A DNA stretch of 64,000 bases from NCBI GenBank assembly GCA_001513105.1, contig LFSH01000074.1, positions 1-64,000 of the forward strand, written 5' to 3'. Each line of letters starts with the position of its first letter. Position 1 is the stretch's first letter. The DNA is from Clostridiales bacterium DTU070. Its GTDB lineage: Bacteria; Bacillota; Clostridia; DSM-8532. Below the pieces are notes generated by a model. The model did no database searches. It was not told where the DNA came from and was given only the letters and a program-made list of their open reading frames with translations. Position numbers and translations under genes: made by a program. Below are positions 1 through 8,763 of this stretch, piece after piece.

Positions 1-1
1 G

Positions 2-442
2 CATTTAACCCTCCGTTTCATGGGTGAAGTGGCTGACCCGGAATTTCCAGTTTTGCAGAGGATCCAGGACCTGGTTTCAAAAAGGCACGATCCTTTTATG
101 CTTGAAATATCAGGAGCCGGGGTTTTTGAAAGAGGGAATAAATATATTGTATGGGCAGGAGTGAAAAAGAATGAAAACCTGATAAGTCTTCAGCGGGATT
201 TGGAAAATGAGATTGCAGCACACGGGTTCAGCCCGGAAAACAGGCCATACAGGCCTCATATAACACTGGCAAGGGAGTTCCTGCCCAATGGTGATATAAA
301 AAAGATTATGGATGAGGTCAGGTTACTGCAGCATAAGTTTAGCGTAAAAAGCATATCGCTCATGGAAAGTACGCGTATTGACGGAAAACTGGTGTATCTG
401 TGCAGGTATAAATCCGATATCTGCGCGGATTCTGCCGGTTAA
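2..442 (+). CDS. thpR: RNA 2',3'-cyclic phosphodiesterase (2H family), 5'-truncated by window edge
   Basis: C-terminal part of a 2H-phosphoesterase of the LigT/ThpR family, which hydrolyses 2',3'-cyclic phosphate ends of RNA. Read in frame from base 2 the protein opens with HLTLRFMGEV, the first HxT catalytic motif; the second, PHITLAREF, lies about 80 residues later. Two HxT motifs at this spacing define the family. The true start is outside the window; only some 35-40 residues appear to be missing. The gene ends just before a palindromic repeat array. Family assignment is firm; the cellular substrate is unknown. Confidence 0.85.
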   Translation, partial: HLTLRFMGEVADPEFPVLQRIQDLVSKRHDPFMLEISGAGVFERGNKYIVWAGVKKNENLISLQRDLENEIAAHGFSPENRPYRPHITLAREFLPNGDIKKIMDEVRLLQHKFSVKSISLMESTRIDGKLVYLCRYKSDICADSAG

Positions 443-447
443 GCAAA

Positions 448-820
448 GATATCGGGCAATGCACGGTAACAGGTGCTCCATTTCCAAGAGCTGCACTCCG
501 CTGAAAGTTTCCTCGCATTGCACGATATCTCCGGAAACATAAAGGTAAGGATATCGTGCGAATGCTCAGAAGCAGTCGCTGCGCTTGCAAGAGCTGTGCG
601 GTTCAGCTCGGGCAAGCCGAAACTCGCAAAAATGCTATAAAAAAATATGGTAAGTGGCATTTTTGCTCAAACAGTCGGCTTGCTAATCCTCGCTCTGACC
701 GCACACCTCTATGCTGCACTTCGCTAAAAGATTCTTCGCATTGCACGATATCTTCAAACAGTTGACCTGTAAGGTAAAGATATCGTGCGAATGCCCGGAA
801 ACGGTCGCTGCGTTTACAGG
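448..820 (+). repeat. Palindromic repeat cluster 1 (one full, two partial units)
   Basis: This gene-free stretch holds three units of a window-wide repeat family. A centrally deleted unit spans 448-529, a full unit 550-752 (203 bp), and the left part of a third starts at 779 and fades out near 820, just before mnmA. A full unit starts GATATCGTGC and ends GCACGATATC, with arms pairing imperfectly around GCAAAAATGC / GCATTTTTGC. The segment from about 491 to 720 is nearly identical to 44345-44570, so these copies were duplicated recently. No conserved reading frame, ribosome site or known mobile-element protein is seen. Confidence 0.85.
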
Positions 821-872
821 AGAAGAATTTTAAATACATGAATGGTATCAGCAGAATGAAAGGTTGTGTTGC

Positions 873-1964
873 ATGAAGAAAAAAGTTATGGTAGGAATGA
901 GCGGCGGTGTTGACAGCTCGGTTGCCGCGGCTGTTCTGAAGAAGGAAGGATATGACGTTATAGGGGTAACTCTTCAGATTTGGCCCGATGATCTGCCCGG
1001 CCCCCAGCCCGAAGGCGGCTGCTGTTCGCTTACAGCAGTTGAAGATGCCCGGATGGTGGCATTTCAGCTGGATATTCCGTACTATGTACTGAATTTTCAG
1101 GAGATTTTCGAAAAAAATGTTATAGATTATTTTGTGGATGAATATACAAAAGGAAGGACTCCCAATCCGTGCATAGCATGCAACCGCTATGTAAAGTTTG
1201 ACGCAATGCTGAAAAAAGCCCTTTCAATGGGAATAGACTATATAGCAACAGGTCATTATGCAAGGATTGAGTATGATGCACGAAGGGGCAGATACCTGCT
1301 GAAAAGATCTGTTACAGACAAAAAGGATCAGACCTATGCCCTGTACAATATGAAGCAGTACCAGCTCGAACGGACTTTGTTCCCGATAGGAAACTATAAC
1401 AAGGAAACCGTTCGGCAGATTGCCGAGGAGCTCGGTTTTGTCGTCGCGGACAAACCCGACAGTCAGGAAATCTGTTTTGTAACCGATAATAATTATGCAG
1501 GGTTTATCACTTCAAGGGTGAAAGAGCCGGGTGAACCGGGATACTTTGTTGATACCGAGGGAAACATCCTGGGCATGCACAAGGGTATTTACAACTATAC
1601 AATAGGGCAGAGAAAAGGCCTTGGTATTTCAGTCGGGAAACCAATGTACGTCGTAAGTATTGATGCCGGGAACAACAGGGTGGTACTGGGGGAATCGGGG
1701 AAAGAGTATTCAGACGGGCTGATTGCTTCAGACCTGAACTGGATAGCTTTCGCAAAACCTGACGGGCCGTTAAGGGCTATGGCAAAAATACGTTATTCTG
1801 CGAAGGAAAGCGAAGCTGTAATAACCCCGATAGCAGACAACAAGGTAAAGGTTGAATTTACCTGTCCGCAGAGAGCGGTAACCCCCGGTCAGTCGGTGGT
1901 TTTTTACGACGGTGATATTGTTCTTGGCGGCGGAGTTATTGAAGAGCAAATAAACAACCGGTGA
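873..1964 (+). CDS. mnmA: tRNA-specific 2-thiouridylase MnmA
   Basis: ATP-dependent enzyme that thiolates U34 of Lys, Glu and Gln tRNAs in the cytoplasm, using persulfide sulfur from an IscS-type desulfurase. The PP-loop SGGVDSS is at residues 9-15; the catalytic cysteine pair is C100 (in NPCIACN) and C201 (in DSQEICFV). The length of 363 residues is normal. ATG 873 is preferred over the in-frame TTG at 864 because GAAAGG lies at a good distance upstream. A repeat array occupies the upstream region, so its promoter is either inside or very close to that array. Confidence 0.95.
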   Translation: MKKKVMVGMSGGVDSSVAAAVLKKEGYDVIGVTLQIWPDDLPGPQPEGGCCSLTAVEDARMVAFQLDIPYYVLNFQEIFEKNVIDYFVDEYTKGRTPNPCIACNRYVKFDAMLKKALSMGIDYIATGHYARIEYDARRGRYLLKRSVTDKKDQTYALYNMKQYQLERTLFPIGNYNKETVRQIAEELGFVVADKPDSQEICFVTDNNYAGFITSRVKEPGEPGYFVDTEGNILGMHKGIYNYTIGQRKGLGISVGKPMYVVSIDAGNNRVVLGESGKEYSDGLIASDLNWIAFAKPDGPLRAMAKIRYSAKESEAVITPIADNKVKVEFTCPQRAVTPGQSVVFYDGDIVLGGGVIEEQINNR

Positions 1965-2004
1965 TTGATTTCTGTAAAACCATTATTATCCTGGAGGTGT
2001 AGAT

Positions 2005-3642
2005 GTGAAACTTACGTTTTTGGGTGCTGCAAGAACCGTAACGGGTTCATGCTTTTTGCTTGAGACGGGGAACACGAAGATCCTGATTGACTGCGGCATG
2101 TTTCAAGGCCGAGCTAAGGAAGAGGCAATGAACGAACAGCCGCTTCCTGTTTCGCCTGCTGAGATCGACTATGTACTGCTGACTCATGCACATATTGATC
2201 ACAGTGGCCGGATACCGTGGCTTTACGTAAATGGGTTTGAAGGGGAGGTAATAGCGCAGAAAGCGGCTGTTGAGCTGTGCAGCCTGTTGCTTCCTGATAG
2301 CGGTTATATCCAGGAGTTTGAAACAGAATGGAAAAACAGGAAGCGAATGAGGGCGGGGCTCAAGCCGGTGGTACCGCTGTACACAGCGGCACAGGCCGAG
2401 GAGTCCCTGGAACTGTTCAAAAAAGTATCCTACGATGAGATAATTCAGTTGACTGATGATATAAGAGTGCGTTTCAAAAACTCCGGGCATATGCTTGGTT
2501 CTGCGTTTGTTGAAATGTGGATCCGGGAAAACGGCAAGGAAGAAAAAATAGTGTTCACCGGGGATATAGGAAACACGGACATGCCGATACTGAAGGATCC
2601 CGAACCTATAGAAGAGGCAGATTATGTTGTAATGGAATCCACATACGGTGACAGGCTTCACAGTGAAAAAGAGAACAAGGCCGAGAAATTCCTCGAAATT
2701 GTACTTGATACACTGGACAGGGGCGGCAATGTTGTTATTCCGTCCTTCGCAGTAGGGAGGACACAGGAAATCATATACGAGATAAACAAAACCCTCACCC
2801 TTCCTGCTGAAAAGGTGGTAAGGCTTCTGAATACCCCCGTGTACATAGACAGCCCGTTAGCCATCAGTGCTACCGAAGTTTACAGGCGGAATCTTGACTG
2901 TTACGATGAAGAGGCAAGATGGTATATCGAAAACGGCGATAATCCGCTGGATTTCCCGAACCTTCACTTTTCAAGAACTGCTGACGAGTCAAGGGCCATT
3001 AACCAGATAACAGGCGGATGCATTATTATTTCGGCAAGCGGAATGTGCGAAGCCGGAAGAATCAAGCACCACCTGAAACATAACCTGTGGCGTGAAAAAT
3101 CAACAATACTTTTCGTCGGGTACCAGGCCGAAGGAACCCTTGGCCGGAGGCTTTTGGACGGTGCAAAAAAGGTTAACATTTTCGGAGAGGAAATAAGCGT
3201 TAATGCACGCATAGAGTCAATTGACGGGTATTCCGGGCATGCTGATTACGTGGGGCTTATAAACTGGCTTAAAAATTTCAGGAAAATGCCAAAAGGCATA
3301 TTCCTTGTCCACGGTGAAGAAAAAGCCTTGTTTTCACTGTCGGACAGGATACAGGAAGAATTTGATATCGAACCCATTATTCCGCTGCGCGACGAGTCGT
3401 TTGTCATCGAAGCCAATCAGGAAATCAGCCGCAGTTTCGAAAGGGAAACCACCGGCAGGTTCCGTTATCTGCCTGTTATCAGCCTGCTTGAAGATGTAAA
3501 GGAAGGCATTGGTGACATGGCTGCAATGCTCATGGAAGAAATGATACAGGGTGTGGATGACAGAAGGCTTGAAGATATAACACGGAAACTGAAACTGCTG
3601 CAAAAGGATATGGTCAGTGTGCTGAGTGCAGACAAAAAGTAA
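2005..3642 (+). CDS. MBL-fold beta-CASP RNase (YSH1/CPSF-like)
   Basis: Metallo-beta-lactamase fold protein of 545 residues with the zinc-binding signature HAHIDHSG near residue 65, followed by a beta-CASP domain with typical SASGMCEAGRI and SGHADY motifs. Such proteins act as RNA endo/exonucleases in the cytoplasm; bacterial members of this exact subgroup are poorly characterised. Translation begins at GTG 2005 behind a strong GGAGGTG site. It follows mnmA by 40 bp and may be cotranscribed. Beyond nuclease family membership the substrate is not predictable. Confidence 0.85.
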   Translation: MKLTFLGAARTVTGSCFLLETGNTKILIDCGMFQGRAKEEAMNEQPLPVSPAEIDYVLLTHAHIDHSGRIPWLYVNGFEGEVIAQKAAVELCSLLLPDSGYIQEFETEWKNRKRMRAGLKPVVPLYTAAQAEESLELFKKVSYDEIIQLTDDIRVRFKNSGHMLGSAFVEMWIRENGKEEKIVFTGDIGNTDMPILKDPEPIEEADYVVMESTYGDRLHSEKENKAEKFLEIVLDTLDRGGNVVIPSFAVGRTQEIIYEINKTLTLPAEKVVRLLNTPVYIDSPLAISATEVYRRNLDCYDEEARWYIENGDNPLDFPNLHFSRTADESRAINQITGGCIIISASGMCEAGRIKHHLKHNLWREKSTILFVGYQAEGTLGRRLLDGAKKVNIFGEEISVNARIESIDGYSGHADYVGLINWLKNFRKMPKGIFLVHGEEKALFSLSDRIQEEFDIEPIIPLRDESFVIEANQEISRSFERETTGRFRYLPVISLLEDVKEGIGDMAAMLMEEMIQGVDDRRLEDITRKLKLLQKDMVSVLSADKK

Positions 3643-3781
3643 GATATGCCGTAATACTCAGTGAAATACGCTTTATAATAAATTTCAATATTATGTTGCC
3701 ATAATACGCTTGTAAATGGTAAATTGTAATTAACAGGCAATACTTTATAAAAAGTCAAACTGATAATAAAGGGGTTAACTG

Positions 3782-4936
3782 ATGGCTGCATTTAACAGAA
3801 GAAAAGCAATGCGGATAATTATTATAATACTGATAATCCTGGGGATTTTCCTGCTTTTGCGGCTTAGTGTCTATTGCATCCCGTTTATAATTGCGTTTAT
3901 ACTGTCAAGTCTGATTGAGCCCCTGGTAAATTTCCTTGAGAAAAAAGTCCGGATACCGCGAAAGGTTGGAGCGGTTTTTTCAATACTGCTGGTATTATCC
4001 ATTCTCGGTACCATCCTTGGCCTGATAATTACAAGGCTGGTGAAGGAGATTATAAATGTCTACGAACAGATAAACGTGATTTTCGGCGGCATGCAGCTTT
4101 TCTTTGAAGACATGATAGAAAGGGTTAACCGGCTGTATATATCACTGCCCAAGACCATCAGTGATACCGTCGATCAGTATTTTGCCGAGGCGGCAAGCAG
4201 CGCAAAAGAGGTTATGAAACCCCTGATTGAAAAACTGACCAGCTTTACTCTCAGTCTGCCTCAAGTACTGGTTTTCCTTGTTGTAACGATTCTGGCCACT
4301 TATTTTATGACCAGTGACAGGAATAAAATCAACTCATTCCTTGACAGGCAGTTCCCGGTGCAGTGGATGGAAAAAACTCGCATCGTGGTGAACCGCTTAT
4401 TCCAGGCCCTTTTCGGATGGATGCGGGCCCAGTTTATACTGATGACGGTGACTTTCACAGAGCTGGCAATTGCCTTCCTGATACTGGACATTCAGAACGG
4501 TTTTTTGCTTGCGCTGATTATTGCAATAGTTGATGCGCTGCCGGTCTTCGGCGTGGGTACCGTATTGATCCCGTGGGGGATTGTAGACATTATTTCGGGT
4601 AATTACCAGCGCGGTATTTCAATGCTTTTGCTATACATCATTGTACTTGTTGTAAGGCAGCTGATTGAACCTAAAATTATCGGTCACCAGATTGGGGTGC
4701 ATCCCCTTGCGACGCTGTTTTCAATGTATCTGGGGCTGCAGTTGTTCGGAATCATCGGCATGGTTGTCGGACCGGTATTAATGGTTATATTGAAGACAAT
4801 ATTCGGTACCATACTTAAGACCGACGAGATTAAAAAATGGCTGCAGAACACTTTCAGTTATTACATGAAACCTGTGCCTGAAAAGAAAAACACAATGGAT
4901 ATAACGGTTACCAAAAGGAATAATGAAAACCCCTGA
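3782..4936 (+). CDS. AI-2E family membrane protein, YtvI-like
   Basis: Polytopic membrane protein of 384 residues with a strongly hydrophobic N-terminus, several further membrane segments, and a central soluble stretch (about residues 90-150), the architecture of the AI-2E exporter/PerM family. Length and N-terminal pattern resemble the sporulation integral membrane protein YtvI, and the next gene is sigK, which fits a sporulation role but does not prove it. Start ATG 3782 has AAGGGG upstream. It converges with sigK; the two stop codons share one terminator hairpin. Confidence 0.75.
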   Translation: MAAFNRRKAMRIIIIILIILGIFLLLRLSVYCIPFIIAFILSSLIEPLVNFLEKKVRIPRKVGAVFSILLVLSILGTILGLIITRLVKEIINVYEQINVIFGGMQLFFEDMIERVNRLYISLPKTISDTVDQYFAEAASSAKEVMKPLIEKLTSFTLSLPQVLVFLVVTILATYFMTSDRNKINSFLDRQFPVQWMEKTRIVVNRLFQALFGWMRAQFILMTVTFTELAIAFLILDIQNGFLLALIIAIVDALPVFGVGTVLIPWGIVDIISGNYQRGISMLLLYIIVLVVRQLIEPKIIGHQIGVHPLATLFSMYLGLQLFGIIGMVVGPVLMVILKTIFGTILKTDEIKKWLQNTFSYYMKPVPEKKNTMDITVTKRNNENP

Positions 4937-4952
4937 TTAATGTCAGGGGTTT
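4926..4952. terminator. Bidirectional terminator between ytvI-like gene and sigK
   Basis: AAACCCCTGA / TCAGGGGTTT form a perfect 10-bp stem with a 6-base loop, flanked by A-rich sequence on the left and T-rich sequence on the right. It overlaps the last codons of both convergent genes and can terminate either transcript. Confidence 0.85.
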
Positions 4953-5647
4953 AAATTTTGCAGTTCCTTGTTTAGCTTGGTTATTGCCTTCTTTTCAATC
5001 CTGGAGACGTATGAACGTGATATTCCGAGCATCTTGGCAATTTCCCGCTGGGTTTTGTTTGAACCGTTGCTGAGCCCGTACCTCAGCTCTATGATAGTTT
5101 TTTCCCTGCCCATTAAAACCTCTGCAATTTTCCTGTACAGCTTTTTTACCTGGAATTTTAATGCTACCTTGTCATCCACACTGTCTTCACTTCCAATTAT
5201 GTCCATGAGCGAAATTTCATTGCCTTCCTTGTCTGTACCGATTGGTTCGTGCAATGACACTTCGTTCTGGAATTTCCTGGTTGCTCTGAGATACATCAGT
5301 ATCTCGTTTTCAATGCACCTTGCAGCATAGGTTGCAAGCCTGATTCCCTTGTTCGGGTCAAAACTTGTTATTGCTTTTATAAGGCCGATAGTGCCTATTG
5401 ATATCATATCGTCATTATCTATATTACCGGTGTTATATTTTTTTGCTATATGGGCAACCAGTCTCAGATTTCTTTCAATTAGGATATTCCTTGCTTCTTC
5501 ATCACCCTGGCTGAAAAGTTCAAGGTACTTTTTTTCTTCTTCTACACTCAAGGGATGGGGAAAGGATTGGGAGTTGGTTATATATCCGGTAAAAAACACG
5601 GCTGTAAAAATTTCGTTCAATATTCGCGTAAAAGCACCTGTAAACAT
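4943..5647 (-). CDS. sigK: Sporulation sigma factor SigK (intact)
   Basis: Mother-cell late sporulation sigma factor. The 234-residue product begins with a hydrophobic pro-sequence (about residues 1-28, ending before FPHPLS), the part removed by SpoIVFB in pro-sigma-K. Region 2 includes NLRLVAHIAKKY and ATYAARCIENEI; region 4 includes TQREIAKMLGISRSYVSRIE. The gene is uninterrupted, so no skin-like excision is needed here. It faces the YtvI-like gene and is divergent from sigI. In model species transcription depends on SigE and SpoIIID; no such promoter was verified here. Confidence 0.95.
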   Translation of the reverse strand: MFTGAFTRILNEIFTAVFFTGYITNSQSFPHPLSVEEEKKYLELFSQGDEEARNILIERNLRLVAHIAKKYNTGNIDNDDMISIGTIGLIKAITSFDPNKGIRLATYAARCIENEILMYLRATRKFQNEVSLHEPIGTDKEGNEISLMDIIGSEDSVDDKVALKFQVKKLYRKIAEVLMGREKTIIELRYGLSNGSNKTQREIAKMLGISRSYVSRIEKKAITKLNKELQNLNP

Positions 5648-5846
5648 GCCATTTCACCACCCTTCCGTAATATTCAGGTTATATATTCTATGCATTAAGG
5701 CATTGTTTGGTGACTGTCTGGTTTTATCTAAATTTTCAGCCTACCTTAAAAATTCCGTAATGATATGCGTATAATGTTAATGAGTGGGAATAATTGCTTT
5801 AGAATGATGAGTGTATATGATAAAATTATGACAGAGAATCAGTATT

Positions 5847-6569
5847 ATGCAGTCTGATGCTTTACGGACAGAAATAATGAACATGAATCAGCTGGAACAA
5901 TTGGTTCTGGAAAGCAAAGATAACGAGCAGAAAATGAATGACTTGATCGAAGCATACAAGCCATTCATAGTTTCGTGCGCCCAAAAATTGTCCGGCAGAT
6001 ACCTGAAATATGGTTCAGATGACGAACTTTCAGTTGCAATGATGGCCTTTGTGCAGGCAGTACAGGGTTACCGTACCGAAAACGGCGAGTTTTTAAGTTA
6101 TGCGGCCACAGTAATAAGAAACAGGGTCATTGATTACTACAGGAAACAGAAACGGCAGACAGGAAAGATTATATATATTCATAAAGAAGACAATGAAACC
6201 GAGGATCAGATTGAAACACAGGTCTCACTTGCCGCATACGACGAGGAAAGACTGCGCCGGGAAAGGATTTCTGAAATACAGCAGCTTAAAGATAAACTTG
6301 CAAAGTTTGATATTGATTTTTTTGATCTGGAAAAAGCAAGTCCGAAAAATAAAAATACAAAAAAGATATGCAAGGATGTAATCTCGTATATTAAAAGCAA
6401 TCCCGAGCTTCTTAATCAGGCAGTGACCAGCGGAATTCTTCCTTTGGCTCAGATTGAAAACGGGCTTCGCATAAAGAGAAAGAAATTTGAAAGGCACAGA
6501 AAGTATATAATGGCCGTACTTGTTATTCTGTCCGGGGATTATCCGTGCCTGGAGGAGTACGTTAAGTAG
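5847..6569 (+). CDS. sigI: RNA polymerase sigma factor SigI
   Basis: Sigma-70 family factor of the SigI type, 240 residues. The N-terminal half carries a region-2-like domain (GRYLKYGSDDELSVAMMAFVQA and following residues), the C-terminal half an atypical DNA-binding domain. In cellulolytic clostridia SigI factors switch on polysaccharide-degradation genes and are held at the membrane by RsgI. The RsgI gene follows after 16 bp, confirming the type. ATG 5847 is used; ATG 5877 is an alternative because neither has a strong ribosome site. Confidence 0.88.
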   Translation: MQSDALRTEIMNMNQLEQLVLESKDNEQKMNDLIEAYKPFIVSCAQKLSGRYLKYGSDDELSVAMMAFVQAVQGYRTENGEFLSYAATVIRNRVIDYYRKQKRQTGKIIYIHKEDNETEDQIETQVSLAAYDEERLRRERISEIQQLKDKLAKFDIDFFDLEKASPKNKNTKKICKDVISYIKSNPELLNQAVTSGILPLAQIENGLRIKRKKFERHRKYIMAVLVILSGDYPCLEEYVK

Positions 6570-6585
6570 GAAGAAGGTGAAAAGT

Positions 6586-8028
6586 ATGAAAGGCATAATA
6601 CTGGAAAAGGGTCGGGACCATTCGGTTCTTCTCCTGTCGGACGGAACGTTCAGAAATATCAAAAACTGCAGGTCCCACAAAGTCGGAGATGTAATAAATG
6701 CGGACGAGCTTACCGAAGAGGATTCCTTTTCAATGAAAAAGGCGGTATCCATGGTTGCTGCAGTGTTTCTTGCTGCGTTCCTCGGAACCGGTATATATTT
6801 GTGGGCAACTCCGGTACAGTATATCAATATCGATATAAATCCGTCAGTAGAGTTGATGATAAACCGTTTTGACCGGATTATAAAGGTAAAGTCACTGAAT
6901 GATGACGGAAGGAGGATTGCTGAAAGTATTTCTGTAAACGCCCGGCATTATGAGACAGGTATCAGTGAAGTAATCAGTGCCGCCAGGAATTTAGGCTATC
7001 TGAAGGAAGAAGGCGACATACTGATAAGTATTTCATCTTCTGATTTGAAACTTGGGGAAAAGACCCAGGAAAAAATAAAGGAAAAAGTGGCTGAGAATAT
7101 AGAAATTCTGACTTTTGACACCGAAGCTCATAAACTGTCTGCTGAAAAGGGTTTGTCACCCGGAAAAAGCAGGATTATTGACAAGGTTCTTGATACGGGT
7201 ACGGAATTAAGCAGTGAAGAGCTTGCGGCCATACCGGTAAAGGATTTGATGATGAGAATTAAGGAAAGCTGGCCTGTAGATGAAACCGGTGACGAAAAGA
7301 TTCTTGCAGGAAGCGACAGCACTTATGTTGAGGAGCATAAAAAGGATATATCGGTTTTCAGTGAAAGAAAGGACGAAAAAGAGGAAGAAAAGATTGAGGG
7401 CAGCCAGCGAGGGAACGGCAAAAACGCTGAAACGGGCGGTATAAAAGACAATCATGGCAGTTTAGTCAAGGAAAAGGGTGAAAAGAAGAAAAGCAGCGAC
7501 AACGGCAGGATTAATGACAGTGACGGCAGCAGCGGGAAGAAAAAGGATAACCGGGATAAAAATCTGAAAAAGGAAAACAGCAGCGACAGCGGCAACAAGG
7601 ATAAGGAAGGGAAAATACAAAAGAAACACGACAGCAAAAAATCTTATGGATGGGATATAAATGTATGGAAAAAATATTGGCCGGATAACAAAGAGATAAA
7701 AGACGAGAATAAAACAGCCGATAAGAATGACAGTACAGGTACGCCTGGCAAGGACAGGAAGAACGACGGCAAAGAAGAGATTAATAATAAGGACAAGGAC
7801 AAAAAAGAAACTCAGAAAAATAAGGACGGCATCGAAAAGAAAACCCCTGATAAAAATAACGCAAGCGACAAAAAAACTAAGAACAAAGGCCAGGATGCCG
7901 GCGAAAAGATGATTGAGAACAGGGAAAAGGACCAAAGCGGTCCTGGTAATAATAAAGAGAACAATAAGGAAACTGACAGTAAGAAAACCAACAAAGGCAA
8001 ATACATAAAGAAAAAGGACAAAAGATGA
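6586..8028 (+). CDS. rsgI: Membrane anti-sigma-I factor RsgI with long lysine-rich tail
   Basis: Partner of SigI. Residues 1-50 form the cytoplasmic RsgI_N domain that binds the sigma factor (MKGIILEKG onward); residues 53-74 are a single membrane helix; next comes the extracytoplasmic SEAL-type domain with the INPSVE motif at 84-89, where RsgI proteins self-cleave between Asn and Pro. From about residue 230 to the end (480) the protein is a low-complexity tail rich in Lys, Asp, Asn and Glu, with one aromatic patch (YGWDINVWKKYWPD). No carbohydrate-binding or hydrolase domain is present, unlike many clostridial RsgI proteins. ATG 6586 is chosen because AGAAGGTG precedes it and the family motif starts there. 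Confidence 0.9.
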   Translation: MKGIILEKGRDHSVLLLSDGTFRNIKNCRSHKVGDVINADELTEEDSFSMKKAVSMVAAVFLAAFLGTGIYLWATPVQYINIDINPSVELMINRFDRIIKVKSLNDDGRRIAESISVNARHYETGISEVISAARNLGYLKEEGDILISISSSDLKLGEKTQEKIKEKVAENIEILTFDTEAHKLSAEKGLSPGKSRIIDKVLDTGTELSSEELAAIPVKDLMMRIKESWPVDETGDEKILAGSDSTYVEEHKKDISVFSERKDEKEEEKIEGSQRGNGKNAETGGIKDNHGSLVKEKGEKKKSSDNGRINDSDGSSGKKKDNRDKNLKKENSSDSGNKDKEGKIQKKHDSKKSYGWDINVWKKYWPDNKEIKDENKTADKNDSTGTPGKDRKNDGKEEINNKDKDKKETQKNKDGIEKKTPDKNNASDKKTKNKGQDAGEKMIENREKDQSGPGNNKENNKETDSKKTNKGKYIKKKDKR

Positions 8029-8042
8029 AGGAGTGCGGTTTG

Positions 8043-8711
8043 TTGAAAAAATACGAGTTTAACAGGTATATTGATCATGCTGTGCTTAAGCCCGAGATGA
8101 CCCGTGATGAAGTTCGTGATGCATTAAGGCTTGGAATAGATTATAAAGTGAAAACCGTTTGTGTAAGGCCCTGTGATATTGATATGGCGGTGGAAATGTG
8201 TAAAGGGACTGAAACAGGGGTATCCTGCGTTCTGGCCTTTCCGCATGGCACCGTCCCGCCTGAAATAAAGAGAATGGAAGCAGAACTCTATATACAAAAA
8301 GGCGTGGATGAAATCGATATGGTGGTGAATTACGGCTATATCCGTTCTAAAATGTGGGACGAGGTTGAACGGGATATCAAAGCCGTATCCGGGGTTACAA
8401 GGCCGGCCAAGGTGCTGCTTAAGGTAATCCTTGAAACATCACAGCTTACCGAAGATGAGATAATGAAAGCAACGGAGTGTGCAATAAATGCCGGTGCGGA
8501 CTTTGTAAAAAGCTCCACCGGGTTTTACGGGGAAGGCGCAACCGAAAAAACCGTACAGGCAATGCTTAAGGCCGCCGGGGGAAGGATCCTGGTTAAAGCT
8601 TCGGGCGGTATACGTAACGCTGAGCAGGCACGCAAATTCCTGGATATGGGCGTCAGCAGGCTTGGGAACGGTTTTTCATCCACCCCTGTTATTTGCAATG
8701 GCAGCGAATAG
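8043..8711 (+). CDS. deoC: Deoxyribose-phosphate aldolase
   Basis: Class I aldolase cleaving 2-deoxyribose 5-phosphate to glyceraldehyde 3-phosphate and acetaldehyde in deoxynucleoside catabolism. Motifs include DEIDMVVNYG, LLKVILETSQL with the supporting lysine, and VKASGGIR with the Schiff-base lysine. About 222 residues, the family norm. TTG 8043 is preferred: AAGGAG lies 9 bases upstream, whereas ATG 8025 overlaps the rsgI stop and has no ribosome site of its own. The gene is translationally close to rsgI, though a functional link is not evident. Confidence 0.92.
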   Translation: MKKYEFNRYIDHAVLKPEMTRDEVRDALRLGIDYKVKTVCVRPCDIDMAVEMCKGTETGVSCVLAFPHGTVPPEIKRMEAELYIQKGVDEIDMVVNYGYIRSKMWDEVERDIKAVSGVTRPAKVLLKVILETSQLTEDEIMKATECAINAGADFVKSSTGFYGEGATEKTVQAMLKAAGGRILVKASGGIRNAEQARKFLDMGVSRLGNGFSSTPVICNGSE

Positions 8712-8713
8712 AT

Positions 8714-8744
8714 AAAAAAATTGCATTACATATTGTAATGCAAT
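8714..8744 (-). terminator. Terminator downstream of gerQ
   Basis: TTGCATTAC / GTAATGCAA stem with a 5-base loop. On the minus strand it is followed by a run of seven T (A-run at 8714-8720), so it serves the cwlJ-gerQ transcript; on the plus strand it has no T-run, though it lies just after deoC. Confidence 0.75.
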
Positions 8745-8763
8745 GAAAGAACCGGAAATACCA

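Noticed and set aside
556-765. Cys-rich ORFs (about 69 codons) recurring inside the repeat units, also at 44409-44618
   Set aside because: Copies are similar only because the DNA is nearly identical; other units have stops or frameshifts in that frame, there is no ribosome site, and open frames also occur on the opposite strand of the palindrome.
2047-2661. 204-codon minus-strand ORF opposite the beta-CASP nuclease gene
   Set aside because: Shadow frame; plus-strand protein has complete family motifs across the region.
4943-5647. Skin-type interruption of sigK
   Set aside because: The gene reads through as one intact frame from pro-sequence to region 4.
6520-6585. 22-codon upstream extension of rsgI overlapping sigI
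   Set aside because: No ribosome site, and the conserved RsgI N-terminus begins at ATG 6586 behind AGAAGGTG.
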